DNA from: Flavobacteriales bacterium | GTDB lineage: Bacteria > Bacteroidota > Bacteroidia > CAIKAF01 | Assembly: GCA_025451235.1 (NCBI GenBank) | Contig: JANWKT010000037.1 | Span: 1-60,669, forward strand | Reading direction: 5' to 3' | Length of the DNA: 60,669 bases | Shown: piece by piece, positions 53,035-60,669 of the stretch | Layout: the number at the start of each line of letters is the position of its first letter | Numbering within the stretch: position 1 is the stretch's first letter | Translations under genes and position numbers: made by a program | The notes under the pieces: model-generated | The model's database searches: none | The model's input: only the letters and a program-made list of their open reading frames with translations | Told to the model about the DNA's origin: nothing

Positions 53035-53246
53035 AAGAAAGGGACATGAGTTCATCATAGAAAATGGGTTTTTTAATTAAATTTAAATAATTTCTGTTCT
53101 TTCATATTCAGCTTATACAACACTGTTATGGCCAGCTGGTCCTAACTTTCGACCTATGCGTGTTTCTAAAAAATTGGCTTTATTTATATAAAGAACTATC
53201 TTTATATATAGTATAGTAACCTAATTTTTGAATTTAATTAAGCACT
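53035..53246. other. 212-base AT-rich intergenic region
   Basis: No open frame with coding character. A small hairpin CTTTAT-TTAT-ATAAAG occupies 53178-53193, and further TATA-rich sequence leads to the next gene. It is not followed by a T run, so I do not call it a terminator; the promoter of the next gene should lie here. Confidence 0.4.
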
Positions 53247-54926
53247 ATGAAAAAGCTTTACTCGCCGATTGCTATTCTATTTATTTTATGCATGGGCATT
53301 TTTTCACCTCTATATTCCCAATGGAATTTTAATTATAGTATAAATACTCCTATTTGTGTGGCCGCCGATAAACAAGTGGATCCAAGGATCATTGATGACG
53401 ACCATGGAGGTGCATTTATTGCCTGGAAAGATTATCGCACCGGTATTCCGGATATCTATGTTCAACATATCGATTCATTAGGCTTCGTTCAATGGACCGT
53501 TGACGGAATAGGAGCTTGCACGGATTTTGCGGACCAGAGTACTCCTTCCCTTACCTCCGATATGGCTGGGGGGATCATTGTTACCTGGAGTGATTGGCGA
53601 TCCGGAATAGAGCGGGATATTTATGCACAGAGGATTGATGTAAACGGAAATATATTATGGGCAACCGATGGTATTGCAGTAACTGATCAGGTGCAAAGAG
53701 AACACAACGAACGAATCGTTTCGGATGGCGCCGGAGGGGCTATTATTGCATTTGAAAAACAAGTCGGACAATGGGAGATCTGGGCGCAGCGGATCAATAA
53801 CAATGGAGTACCTGTATGGTCACCAGGAGGGAAAAAACTTACATTGGTAAATTCGAATATGAGAAATCCGAAACTTCAAAAAGATCCTGTTGGAGGAGCC
53901 TATATTACCTGGCAGGATAACAGAAACGGGAACTATGATATTTATGCCCAGCATATAAGTGCCACAGGCGTGCTTGAATGGGGCGACAATGCGCTGCAGG
54001 TTTGTGGAGCGACCGGGGATCAAACCAATCCTAAAATTGATCCTGATAGTATTGGTTCCGGAGTATATATTGGCTGGACCGATGATAGGAATGGGAATGA
54101 CAATGATATTTATTGCCAGTTAATTGATTCTGCCGGAACTACTTTGTGGCCACAAGATGGAATTGCGGTTTGCACTTCTGTGGCTGGCAACCAAAGTGCA
54201 TTGGATATGATCAGCAATACCAAAATCAACGGGGTTATTGTAGCCTGGAAAGATTCCCGAATGGGAAGCACCGATATATATGTGCAAAAACTAAACAGAA
54301 ATGGAGTGGCTCAATGGACACCCAGCGGTGTGCTGGTTGCAGCAAGTAATTTCCCACAAATAAATCCAAATGTTTGTGGTGATGGAAATGGAGGAGCCAT
54401 TATCGCTTGGCAAGATTCCAGCAACAATTCTCAATGGAATATTTATACTCAACGTTTCGACCTCAATGGTAATAGACTTTGGGGTAATTCAGGGGTTCCG
54501 GTTAGCAACGCAACCGCTTCTCAAACTGGCCCAAAAAATATTTCAGATAAAAATGGGGGTAGTATTTATGTATGGGAAGATTATAGAGCAGGAGGAATCC
54601 GGGATATATATGCACATCATATAGGCGCCGACGGAATGAGCATCGGTATAGAAGAAAATCATCCTGTGTCCAATTTAACGGTGTATCCCAATCCATTTAT
54701 AAATGACCTGAATCTCCATTACACTTTAAGTCAGACAGGATATATTTCTATAGAGATTCACAATATATTGGGTGAAACGGTGGCAGAAATTCTCCCAAGC
54801 ACCACCTTGCAGGAGGCGGGAAAACATTCCATCCATTATCAGGCATCTGAACTTGCTTCCGGTATTTATTTCCTCGAAATAAGAAATCAAAACAAAGTAC
54901 AATCGATCAAAGTAATTAAACAATAA
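53247..54926 (+). CDS. Secreted repeat protein with T9SS type A tail
   Basis: A 559-residue protein with a signal peptide (1-25, ending LYSQ). Residues 30-460 consist of about eight repeats of a unit built as WxDxRxGxxDIYxQxIDxxGxxxWxxxG, such as WKDYRTGIPDIYVQHID, WSDWRSGIERDIYAQRID and WEDYRAGGIRDIYAHHI. This reads as a beta-propeller with one blade per repeat. The tail (LTVYPNPFINDLNLHYTL to KVQSIKVIKQ) is a type A sorting domain. I do not recognise a catalytic site. It is in a run of like genes and may bind surface polymer. Confidence 0.85.
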   Translation: MKKLYSPIAILFILCMGIFSPLYSQWNFNYSINTPICVAADKQVDPRIIDDDHGGAFIAWKDYRTGIPDIYVQHIDSLGFVQWTVDGIGACTDFADQSTPSLTSDMAGGIIVTWSDWRSGIERDIYAQRIDVNGNILWATDGIAVTDQVQREHNERIVSDGAGGAIIAFEKQVGQWEIWAQRINNNGVPVWSPGGKKLTLVNSNMRNPKLQKDPVGGAYITWQDNRNGNYDIYAQHISATGVLEWGDNALQVCGATGDQTNPKIDPDSIGSGVYIGWTDDRNGNDNDIYCQLIDSAGTTLWPQDGIAVCTSVAGNQSALDMISNTKINGVIVAWKDSRMGSTDIYVQKLNRNGVAQWTPSGVLVAASNFPQINPNVCGDGNGGAIIAWQDSSNNSQWNIYTQRFDLNGNRLWGNSGVPVSNATASQTGPKNISDKNGGSIYVWEDYRAGGIRDIYAHHIGADGMSIGIEENHPVSNLTVYPNPFINDLNLHYTLSQTGYISIEIHNILGETVAEILPSTTLQEAGKHSIHYQASELASGIYFLEIRNQNKVQSIKVIKQ

Positions 54927-54956
54927 ATAAATAATTAAGATTAAACCAAACCTATA

Positions 54957-57900
54957 ATGAATTGCCAGCTCAAAAAGAGAATACATGTTTTATTACTCTT
55001 TCTTTTTTCTTCACTCTTTCTTTCGGTGAATGCCCAGTCATGGCAAGACGTTGGCGGCGGGACGAACAACAGCAGCCATTGCATGACACTTTGGAATGGA
55101 AAATTGATCAATGGTGGAAGCTTTAACAATCCATGCAACAGGGTAGCATCCTGGAACGATACCGTTTGGAATTGCTTTGGCGGAGGAGCAGGAATAGTAG
55201 TAAGAGATGCTATTGACTTTAATGGAGAACTGGTTGTATGCGGCGATTTTTGGAATGTTCAGCAACCCTGCGTTGGTTGCAATGGTATTGCAAAATGGAA
55301 TGGAACTTCCTGGACACCTTTGGGAACAGGATTCAATAATGACGTATTATGTTTAACGATATGGAATGGCGAGTTGGTGGCCGGCGGTGATTTTACACAG
55401 GCAGATGGAAACCCCGTTTCACGAATAGCCAGGTGGAATGGGACTCAATGGGTTGGGATTGGTGGTACTTCTGATTTTAGCAATGATATCAGAACCATGA
55501 CTGTATATGATGGAGAACTTTGGGTGGGTGGCGATTTTAACAATGTTGGTGGATGCACCGCTTGTGATGGAGTAGTGAAGTGGACAGGCTCTGCATGGGT
55601 GGGTGGTGATTCAGGTGTGGATATAACCGGTGGAGTCGATAGCACTGTTAGAGTGCTTTATGTGGACCCGTCGACTAACTTACTTTATCTTGGTGGGCAC
55701 TTCATTGAATTAAACCTTGATGGGGTTATTAATACGGATTGTAACGGAATAGCCGTGTATGATGGTTCTGATTGGGCCCCCCTTGGAACTGGGGTAAACA
55801 GTTATGTTAGAGCTATAACAACCTATAACGGGAATATCATTGCGGGTGGAGATTTTAATATGGCAGGTGCAACAACTGCCAATAAAATAGCTAAATGGAA
55901 TCCTACTACTTCTACTTGGTATGCCATGGGAACTGGTATGAATGACTATGTCAAATCCGCAGCAGTTTATAATGGAAGCTTATATGCTGGTGGCCCATTC
56001 ACAACAGCCGACGGCCTTACCCGAAATCGAATTGCCAAGTGGTATGAAGCCCCTGTCATTCCACCAACTGCAGCTATCAATGCCAGTGCCACTTCTACCT
56101 GTGCAGGGCAGTGCATCAATTTTTCTGATAACAGTGCAAACAGTCCAACAGCGTGGACATGGAATTTCCCAGGAGGTACACCATCCAACTCTACCAATCA
56201 AAATCCTGGAAGTGTTTGTTTTAATTCAGCCGGAACCTATGCGGTTACACTTACCGCATGCAACTCAAACGGATGTAATACAACCACCCAAACCATTACC
56301 GTTTCAAATATTCCTAGCGTAGCTGTCAACAATTTAACCTTGTGTAATGGACAAAGTGGAAACCTGAATGCTACCGGGGCAGCCACTTATACATGGTCTC
56401 CTGCCGCAGGATTAAGTGCAACAACCGGCCCAACTGTTGTGGCAAATCCAACAGTTACTACCACCTATACCGTAACAGGAACCTCTGCCGGAGGATGCAC
56501 AAATACAGCCACCGCAACGGTAACCATCAACTCTTTACCTACCGCTTCAGCTACTAATAATGGGCCTTATTGTGCAGGTGAAACTATCCAACTCAATTCT
56601 ATTTCCGGATCACCAACCGATGATTGGACCGGACCCAACAGCTACTCTCAAAATAACATGCAAAATCCATCCATCATAAATGCTACAGTTGGTATGGGTG
56701 GATTATACACGGTAACGGTAACCAATGCAGCAGGATGCACTGCAACGGCAACTACCAATGTAACGGTCAACAGTCTTCCAGCCGCCGTTTCCTCTAATAC
56801 CGGACCTTACTGCATCGGATCTACGATTCAATTAAACTCTTCAGGCGGAACTGGTTATGCATGGGCAGGTCCGCTGTCATTTAGCAGCACCAATCAGAAT
56901 CCAACTATTCCTTCGGCCAGTATAAGTATGAGTGGAAATTATACAGTAACAGTTACGAATGCGGCAGGTTGTTCAACAACCTCTACTACCATGGTTAGCG
57001 TAAATACTTTCCCTACACCCACTGCAAGCAATACAGGTCCATATTGTGAAGGAGATAGTGTACAGCTGAATGGGACCGGAGGAGGGACATATAGCTGGAT
57101 GGGACCCGCAGGATTTTCCAGTAATTTACAAGATCCAATCATCAGCCCAGCCACTACACTCATGAATGGAATATATACTGTGACTGTAACATTGGCCGGT
57201 GGATGCAGCGCCTCAACCACCACAACTATAACTGTTAATACAAACCCTATAGTTACGGCAAATAGCTTTAACATATGTCAAGGAGGGTTGGATACCTTAT
57301 TTGCAGCTGGTGCAACCAGTTTTGCCTGGTCCCCGCCTATCGGTCTAAGCGCTACAACCGGAGTCATGGTTATTGCAAATCCTACCACAACTACTTCCTA
57401 TACTGTAACCGGAACCACTGGAAGTTGCAGCGGAACAGCCCTGGCAACCGTTACAATTAATTCCACTCCGGAAGATTCGATTTCTGCGAATGGGCCTACT
57501 ACCTTTTGTAATGGAAATTCGGTCATATTAACCGCCAGTGCCGGTGATAATTATTTATGGAATACTTCCGAGATAACTTCAAGTATTTTGGTGACGAATT
57601 CAGGAACTTATTCTGTTCAGGTCACCAATAACAATGGTTGTTCTGCAACATCAAGTATCACCATAACAGTGGATGCTCTTCCTGATGTTACTATAAGTAT
57701 TACGGGAATTACTATTACAGCCAATCAATCCAGTGCTGCATATCAATGGGTAGATTGCAATAATAATTTTGCGTACGTTCCAGGTGAAACTGGTCAAAAC
57801 TTTACCCCTAGCGTTAATGGAAATTATGCTGTAATTGTGGAACTAAATGGTTGCATCGACACCTCGGCTTGCCAACTTATTTCGAATGTTGGTGTTGGAC

Positions 57901-58139
57901 CTATAACATATCAAAGCAACTTGATTGTTTATCCAAATCCTTCCAGTGAATTCATTCATTTCGGAACCATTCAATCTGGGATCATGAACATTTATGACAT
58001 TTATGGAAGATCCTTAATAGCAACTGTTTTGCCAGAGGGAAACCAAAAAATATACATCGGTGATTTATCATCCGGTATATATTTTATCGAATTAACAACC
58101 CCCAAAGGGAGTATTACCACCCGATTCATCAGACAATAG
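54957..58139 (+). CDS. Large secreted propeller/PKD/Ig-repeat protein with T9SS type A tail
   Basis: A 1060-residue protein. The signal peptide ends at about residue 27 (LSVNAQ). Residues 30-365 are kelch-like repeats (WNGTSWTPLGTGFNNDV, LVAGGDFTQADGNPVSRIARWNG, LWVGGDFNNVGG). One PKD domain follows (about 375-450: CINFSDNSANSPTAWTWNFPGG). About seven Ig-like units come next, several with the frame GPYC...G..IQLN...Y.W.GP..FSS, each about 80 residues. The tail (LIVYPNPSSEFIHF to SITTRFIRQ) is type A. The unit repeats also occur in the gene at 12978. A long adhesin is the likely role. Confidence 0.9.
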   Translation: MNCQLKKRIHVLLLFLFSSLFLSVNAQSWQDVGGGTNNSSHCMTLWNGKLINGGSFNNPCNRVASWNDTVWNCFGGGAGIVVRDAIDFNGELVVCGDFWNVQQPCVGCNGIAKWNGTSWTPLGTGFNNDVLCLTIWNGELVAGGDFTQADGNPVSRIARWNGTQWVGIGGTSDFSNDIRTMTVYDGELWVGGDFNNVGGCTACDGVVKWTGSAWVGGDSGVDITGGVDSTVRVLYVDPSTNLLYLGGHFIELNLDGVINTDCNGIAVYDGSDWAPLGTGVNSYVRAITTYNGNIIAGGDFNMAGATTANKIAKWNPTTSTWYAMGTGMNDYVKSAAVYNGSLYAGGPFTTADGLTRNRIAKWYEAPVIPPTAAINASATSTCAGQCINFSDNSANSPTAWTWNFPGGTPSNSTNQNPGSVCFNSAGTYAVTLTACNSNGCNTTTQTITVSNIPSVAVNNLTLCNGQSGNLNATGAATYTWSPAAGLSATTGPTVVANPTVTTTYTVTGTSAGGCTNTATATVTINSLPTASATNNGPYCAGETIQLNSISGSPTDDWTGPNSYSQNNMQNPSIINATVGMGGLYTVTVTNAAGCTATATTNVTVNSLPAAVSSNTGPYCIGSTIQLNSSGGTGYAWAGPLSFSSTNQNPTIPSASISMSGNYTVTVTNAAGCSTTSTTMVSVNTFPTPTASNTGPYCEGDSVQLNGTGGGTYSWMGPAGFSSNLQDPIISPATTLMNGIYTVTVTLAGGCSASTTTTITVNTNPIVTANSFNICQGGLDTLFAAGATSFAWSPPIGLSATTGVMVIANPTTTTSYTVTGTTGSCSGTALATVTINSTPEDSISANGPTTFCNGNSVILTASAGDNYLWNTSEITSSILVTNSGTYSVQVTNNNGCSATSSITITVDALPDVTISITGITITANQSSAAYQWVDCNNNFAYVPGETGQNFTPSVNGNYAVIVELNGCIDTSACQLISNVGVGPITYQSNLIVYPNPSSEFIHFGTIQSGIMNIYDIYGRSLIATVLPEGNQKIYIGDLSSGIYFIELTTPKGSITTRFIRQ

Positions 58140-58143
58140 TTGA

Positions 58144-58365
58144 TCATACCTTAGGCGGCAGAGCAAATGCGGTAGCATCATGCTCAAATTTACCGTTATG
58201 CGATCCGTCACAAAATGGTTTTTTCTGAGAAAGACCACAACGGCATAAAGACACGATTTCTCTTCCTCCCAGATCATAAACATTTCCATCTTTGTCTACA
58301 ATTTCAAAGTCAGTTTCCAAACGAATTGGTCCGTTCTTGTTGATAGTAATTTTTGTTTTTGCCAT
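58144..58365 (-). CDS. CDGSH iron-sulfur domain protein
   Basis: A 73-residue protein from the ATG at 58365. The ligands of the [2Fe-2S] cluster are C41, C43, C52 and H56 in SLCRCGLSQKKPFCDGSH, an intact single CDGSH motif. The N-terminal part is a short beta-rich lead-in (GPIRLETDFEIVDKDGN). Small cytoplasmic CDGSH proteins carry redox- and pH-labile clusters; their roles in bacteria are mostly unknown. It converges with the large T9SS gene with 4 bases between stops. Confidence 0.93.
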   Translation of the reverse strand: MAKTKITINKNGPIRLETDFEIVDKDGNVYDLGGREIVSLCRCGLSQKKPFCDGSHNGKFEHDATAFALPPKV

Positions 58366-58409
58366 AATCAAATTTTAATATGCGTTAAATATAATAAAAC
58401 GTAAGGGCT

Positions 58410-59252
58410 TTATCCTTTATATATATTGTTGGTCAACCCGGCAAATAATTCCATGATGGTTCTTGTATGCCTGCCAACCTCGCCCTTTTGTATCGTCTTG
58501 TTATCGATACTTACCACAGGACATACCCCACGGGTACTCCCGGTGATAAAACATTCTGTGCATTCATCCAGTTCGCCCAGTAAAATCTCTCTAACTTCAA
58601 TATTGAATTTTTTGTCGGCCAGTTCCAAAACGACTTTTGCACTTACTCCTTTCAATACATTCTTTCCTGCAGTTACCAATGTATCACCGTGGAAAAGAAA
58701 AAAATTGTTACGGGTACATTCTAAAACCTTGTTATTATAATGGTACAAGGTATCCTGCACATCCATTTGATGTCGGGTTTCAGTAAGTTTGATAGCGGTG
58801 AGATAATTGATCGTTTTTACCAGAGGCAATTCGCGTTGATGTTCCCAAAGGTGCAACCTGATCCCTTGTTCAAATTGCCATGCCGGATAGGTCGGCAGAT
58901 CCTCCGCCAGAATAAAAAGTTGAGGATGTTCGATCTTATATTGATCTGGAGAATAACCACCGGTCAATAGAAACCGTATCCCAAATTCATGGCCTACGCC
59001 TGCTTTATTTTCACTTAATATTACCTCTACAATATGTTTGATCTCTTCTTTGGCCTTTGGAATTTCCAAATTCATTTCGCTGGCTGACTGATAGAACCGG
59101 TCCAGGTAATCATTGATCCTGAAGGGCGTTCCTGCATAAGTCCTCAGAAAATCAAAAACCCCATAACCACGTACCAAAGCCAAGTCGGTGATATTCACCA
59201 GTATTTGTTCCTTGGGCAGCACCTGTCCGTTGAAATAGCAAAAATAATTCAT
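58410..59252 (-). CDS. Class IV PLP-dependent aminotransferase
   Basis: A 280-residue fold-type IV enzyme (branched-chain or D-amino acid aminotransferase, or 4-amino-4-deoxychorismate lyase). The PLP lysine is K146 in LPLVKTINYLTAI; the N-terminal LALVRGYGVFDFLRTYAG and the C-terminal phosphate-binding TGSTRGVCPVVSID are family hallmarks. NKVLECTRNNFFLFHGDTLVT contains the usual E-x-x-x-x-N-(I/F)-F segment. The exact substrate cannot be read from the sequence, so no gene symbol is given. Confidence 0.9.
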   Translation of the reverse strand: MNYFCYFNGQVLPKEQILVNITDLALVRGYGVFDFLRTYAGTPFRINDYLDRFYQSASEMNLEIPKAKEEIKHIVEVILSENKAGVGHEFGIRFLLTGGYSPDQYKIEHPQLFILAEDLPTYPAWQFEQGIRLHLWEHQRELPLVKTINYLTAIKLTETRHQMDVQDTLYHYNNKVLECTRNNFFLFHGDTLVTAGKNVLKGVSAKVVLELADKKFNIEVREILLGELDECTECFITGSTRGVCPVVSIDNKTIQKGEVGRHTRTIMELFAGLTNNIYKG

Positions 59253-59319
59253 GAATATTTGAGCATGATCTAAATGCCAATTTAGCCTAATTATTTATCT
59301 TTACTTAAATATTTCCACT

Positions 59320-59817
59320 ATGCTCCCCAATATTAAGAAAAAACTGTCGGCACCCGTATCCCTTTGGATCACCTATATGGTGTTCTATTTTATCTGGGGA
59401 ACCTGTATGAACCAGTTTGGGGCTTGGGTGGGCATCGCGAAATTTACTTTTTGGTGGCAGGTGATCACTTGTTATTGTTTATATATGGTACCTATTTCTA
59501 TTTTGATCCGGGACCAAAACTTCTTTCATCAATATGTATATGGTGTGGTGGCCATTGCTCCCATCGAATTCCTGGGATATATGAACCATACATCCATTGT
59601 ATTAAATGTAGAACAGACTGGGAATACCATTGTTAACAACGGAAATATGTTGGCAGAGATAGTGGATATGAAAAACTTCTCCCTGGCCATGGTAATATTT
59701 TTTGGAGTTTATTTCCCCCTGGGTAATATCATGGTAAATGCGGTTTACAAAGCATTGGGCAAAATCGGAATTGTAAAAGCAAATCAGGTAAATATTCCTG
59801 AAAACGTGGAAGAATGA
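59320..59817 (+). CDS. Membrane protein of unknown function
   Basis: A 165-residue protein with four hydrophobic segments (about 14-34, 44-63, 70-90 and 120-145). The third segment is followed by a short extramembrane loop. Aromatic and Gly residues are frequent (FIWGTCMNQFGAWVGIAKFTFWW). No family is recognised. Its stop overlaps the start of the following gene (ATGA), so the two are probably co-translated. Confidence 0.7.
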   Translation: MLPNIKKKLSAPVSLWITYMVFYFIWGTCMNQFGAWVGIAKFTFWWQVITCYCLYMVPISILIRDQNFFHQYVYGVVAIAPIEFLGYMNHTSIVLNVEQTGNTIVNNGNMLAEIVDMKNFSLAMVIFFGVYFPLGNIMVNAVYKALGKIGIVKANQVNIPENVEE

Positions 59818-60669
59818 TAAGATATTTGCTCTTTCTTATTGGGCTAATATATACTCCACTTTGTTTCGGTCAATCCTGGAAAAAGCAATTTGGGGGTTAC
59901 CTAAAACCCGAAAAAGATCACCTCCCCATTGAAATGAAGTTAGAAAAAACCTCCGATTCCATTTTTGGAACGTACTATTATGTAAAATATGGAAAGGATA
60001 TGAGGTTAAAGGGAACTTTAACAGGATCTAAGATAAATCTCAAGGAATACAACGCAAAAGAAAAGCATACGGGTACTTTTTCCGGCACCTATTATATCAA
60101 GGGAGATAGCTTGAAAGGTACCTGGATGAATGTCAAGGGAGATGTCAAGATCCCCTTTCTGTTGCAAGGAGAAGAGTGGTGTGACTATAAGCTCGTTTTC
60201 CATAAACTGGAGGATAATGACGAAGATTATGAATGGTATGAGATGAAAGAACTACCTGATTCCGGAATTCAAAAGACCTTTAACAACATAGAAGAGAATA
60301 TTACCAAAGAACTTTCCGTCAAACCCAGCTGGGGGCCTGGGGCCATGGACGATTCGGTCATTTATACAGCCGCTACTTGGGCAACACTTACCCTGCAGAA
60401 CAACTACCTGATCTCTCTTGGATTTTTTCATTCCGATTATGTAGGTGGCATGGGAGCATGGAACCATAGTAACCACTATAATTTTGATTTAACTTCCGGT
60501 GAAAATGTTAGCCTGGATCATCTCCTAAAGACAGATACAGCTGCGTTCGACATCCTGATGAAATGGATCAAAACGGCCCTTCAAAACAGAGGTGACTGGG
60601 ACTATTTTGTGGAGGACTATGAAGCAGACTACCTGACTGAAAAAAACTTCTACGCAGAAATGTATTTCC
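59814..60669 (+). CDS. Exported DUF3298/RsiV-like protein (3' truncated by window edge)
   Basis: The frame opens at ATG 59814, overlapping the previous stop, and remains open for 285 codons to the window end. The signal peptide is MIRYLLFLIGLIYTPLCFGQ. A beta-rich part follows with repeated short strands (about 20-130, e.g. TGTFSGTYYIKGDSLKGTW). Then comes a DUF4163/DUF3298-like region with LISLGFFHSDYVGGMGAWNHSNHYNFDLTSGENVSL. In RsiV that region is part of a lysozyme-sensing domain; in Bacteroidota proteins of this class the ligand is unknown. The C-terminus is missing. Confidence 0.75.
   Translation, partial: MIRYLLFLIGLIYTPLCFGQSWKKQFGGYLKPEKDHLPIEMKLEKTSDSIFGTYYYVKYGKDMRLKGTLTGSKINLKEYNAKEKHTGTFSGTYYIKGDSLKGTWMNVKGDVKIPFLLQGEEWCDYKLVFHKLEDNDEDYEWYEMKELPDSGIQKTFNNIEENITKELSVKPSWGPGAMDDSVIYTAATWATLTLQNNYLISLGFFHSDYVGGMGAWNHSNHYNFDLTSGENVSLDHLLKTDTAAFDILMKWIKTALQNRGDWDYFVEDYEADYLTEKNFYAEMYF

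Noticed and set aside
53222-53230. TAATTTTTG before the repeat protein gene as a -7 element
   Set aside because: The match needs a three-base spacer; in an AT-rich region this is likely chance.

Overview
The window comes from the chromosome of a Bacteroidota (Bacteroidetes) bacterium. The evidence is moderate-to-low GC, ten secreted proteins ending in a type IX secretion (T9SS) C-terminal domain (eight type A, two gliding-motility-associated type B), families typical of the phylum (GSCFA, DUF1028, choice-of-anchor L, two-component propeller kinase, TPR-HTH regulator), and many upstream copies of the Bacteroidetes -7 promoter hexamer TAnnTTTG with no clear Shine-Dalgarno sequences. I cannot assign a genus. 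No rRNA, tRNA, CRISPR array, prophage or intact insertion sequence was seen.

Layout. 1-4.3 kb: the tail of an unknown gene, a GT-C-like membrane protein, and an MBOAT acyltransferase coupled to an SGNH-like partner. 4.3-8.3 kb: two exported unknowns, mazG, frr and a T9SS cargo protein. 8.4-11.5 kb: a tight five-gene operon on the minus strand (KdsC-type HAD phosphatase, short NeuB-family synthase, fatty-acid-hydroxylase-family membrane enzyme, two small SMR transporters); this is the most unusual locus. 11.8-22.5 kb: exported proteins mixed with proline dehydrogenase, aroB-aroA, an M13 peptidase lipoprotein and an OmpA-family protein. 22.1-28.2 kb: a minus-strand run of VWA protein, propeller sensor kinase, LuxR-type regulator, small lipoprotein and OmpA protein. 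28.5-32.9 kb: two large type B T9SS adhesin-like proteins. 33-44 kb: M20 peptidase, LEA-like lipoprotein, second GT-C-like protein, DUF1028 protein, RetSat-like oxidoreductase, exonuclease III, GSCFA protein, RNase HI, VOC protein, MarC, thioesterase, CARDB-T9SS protein. 44-49.2 kb: TPR-HTH regulator, CPBP protein, a four-helix-bundle gene between inverted repeats, an M49-like peptidase. 49.3-58.1 kb: a plus-strand run of WD40, beta-barrel, BNR-repeat, repeat and Ig/PKD proteins, four of them T9SS cargo. 58.1-60.7 kb: CDGSH protein, class IV aminotransferase, a membrane protein and a truncated DUF3298-like protein.

How the genes work together. Much of the window is outward-facing: exported cargo, outer-membrane barrels and lipoproteins, envelope glycan or lipid modification (MBOAT/SGNH, GT-C-like proteins, the NeuB-HAD-hydroxylase-SMR operon) and envelope sensing (kinase/regulator with OmpA and lipoprotein). 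Housekeeping genes (frr, mazG, aroB, aroA, xth, rnhA, proline dehydrogenase) lie between them. The T9SS machinery itself is not here. Three genes have a TAnnTTTG element exactly 4 nt before the ATG, which predicts leaderless or nearly leaderless transcripts.
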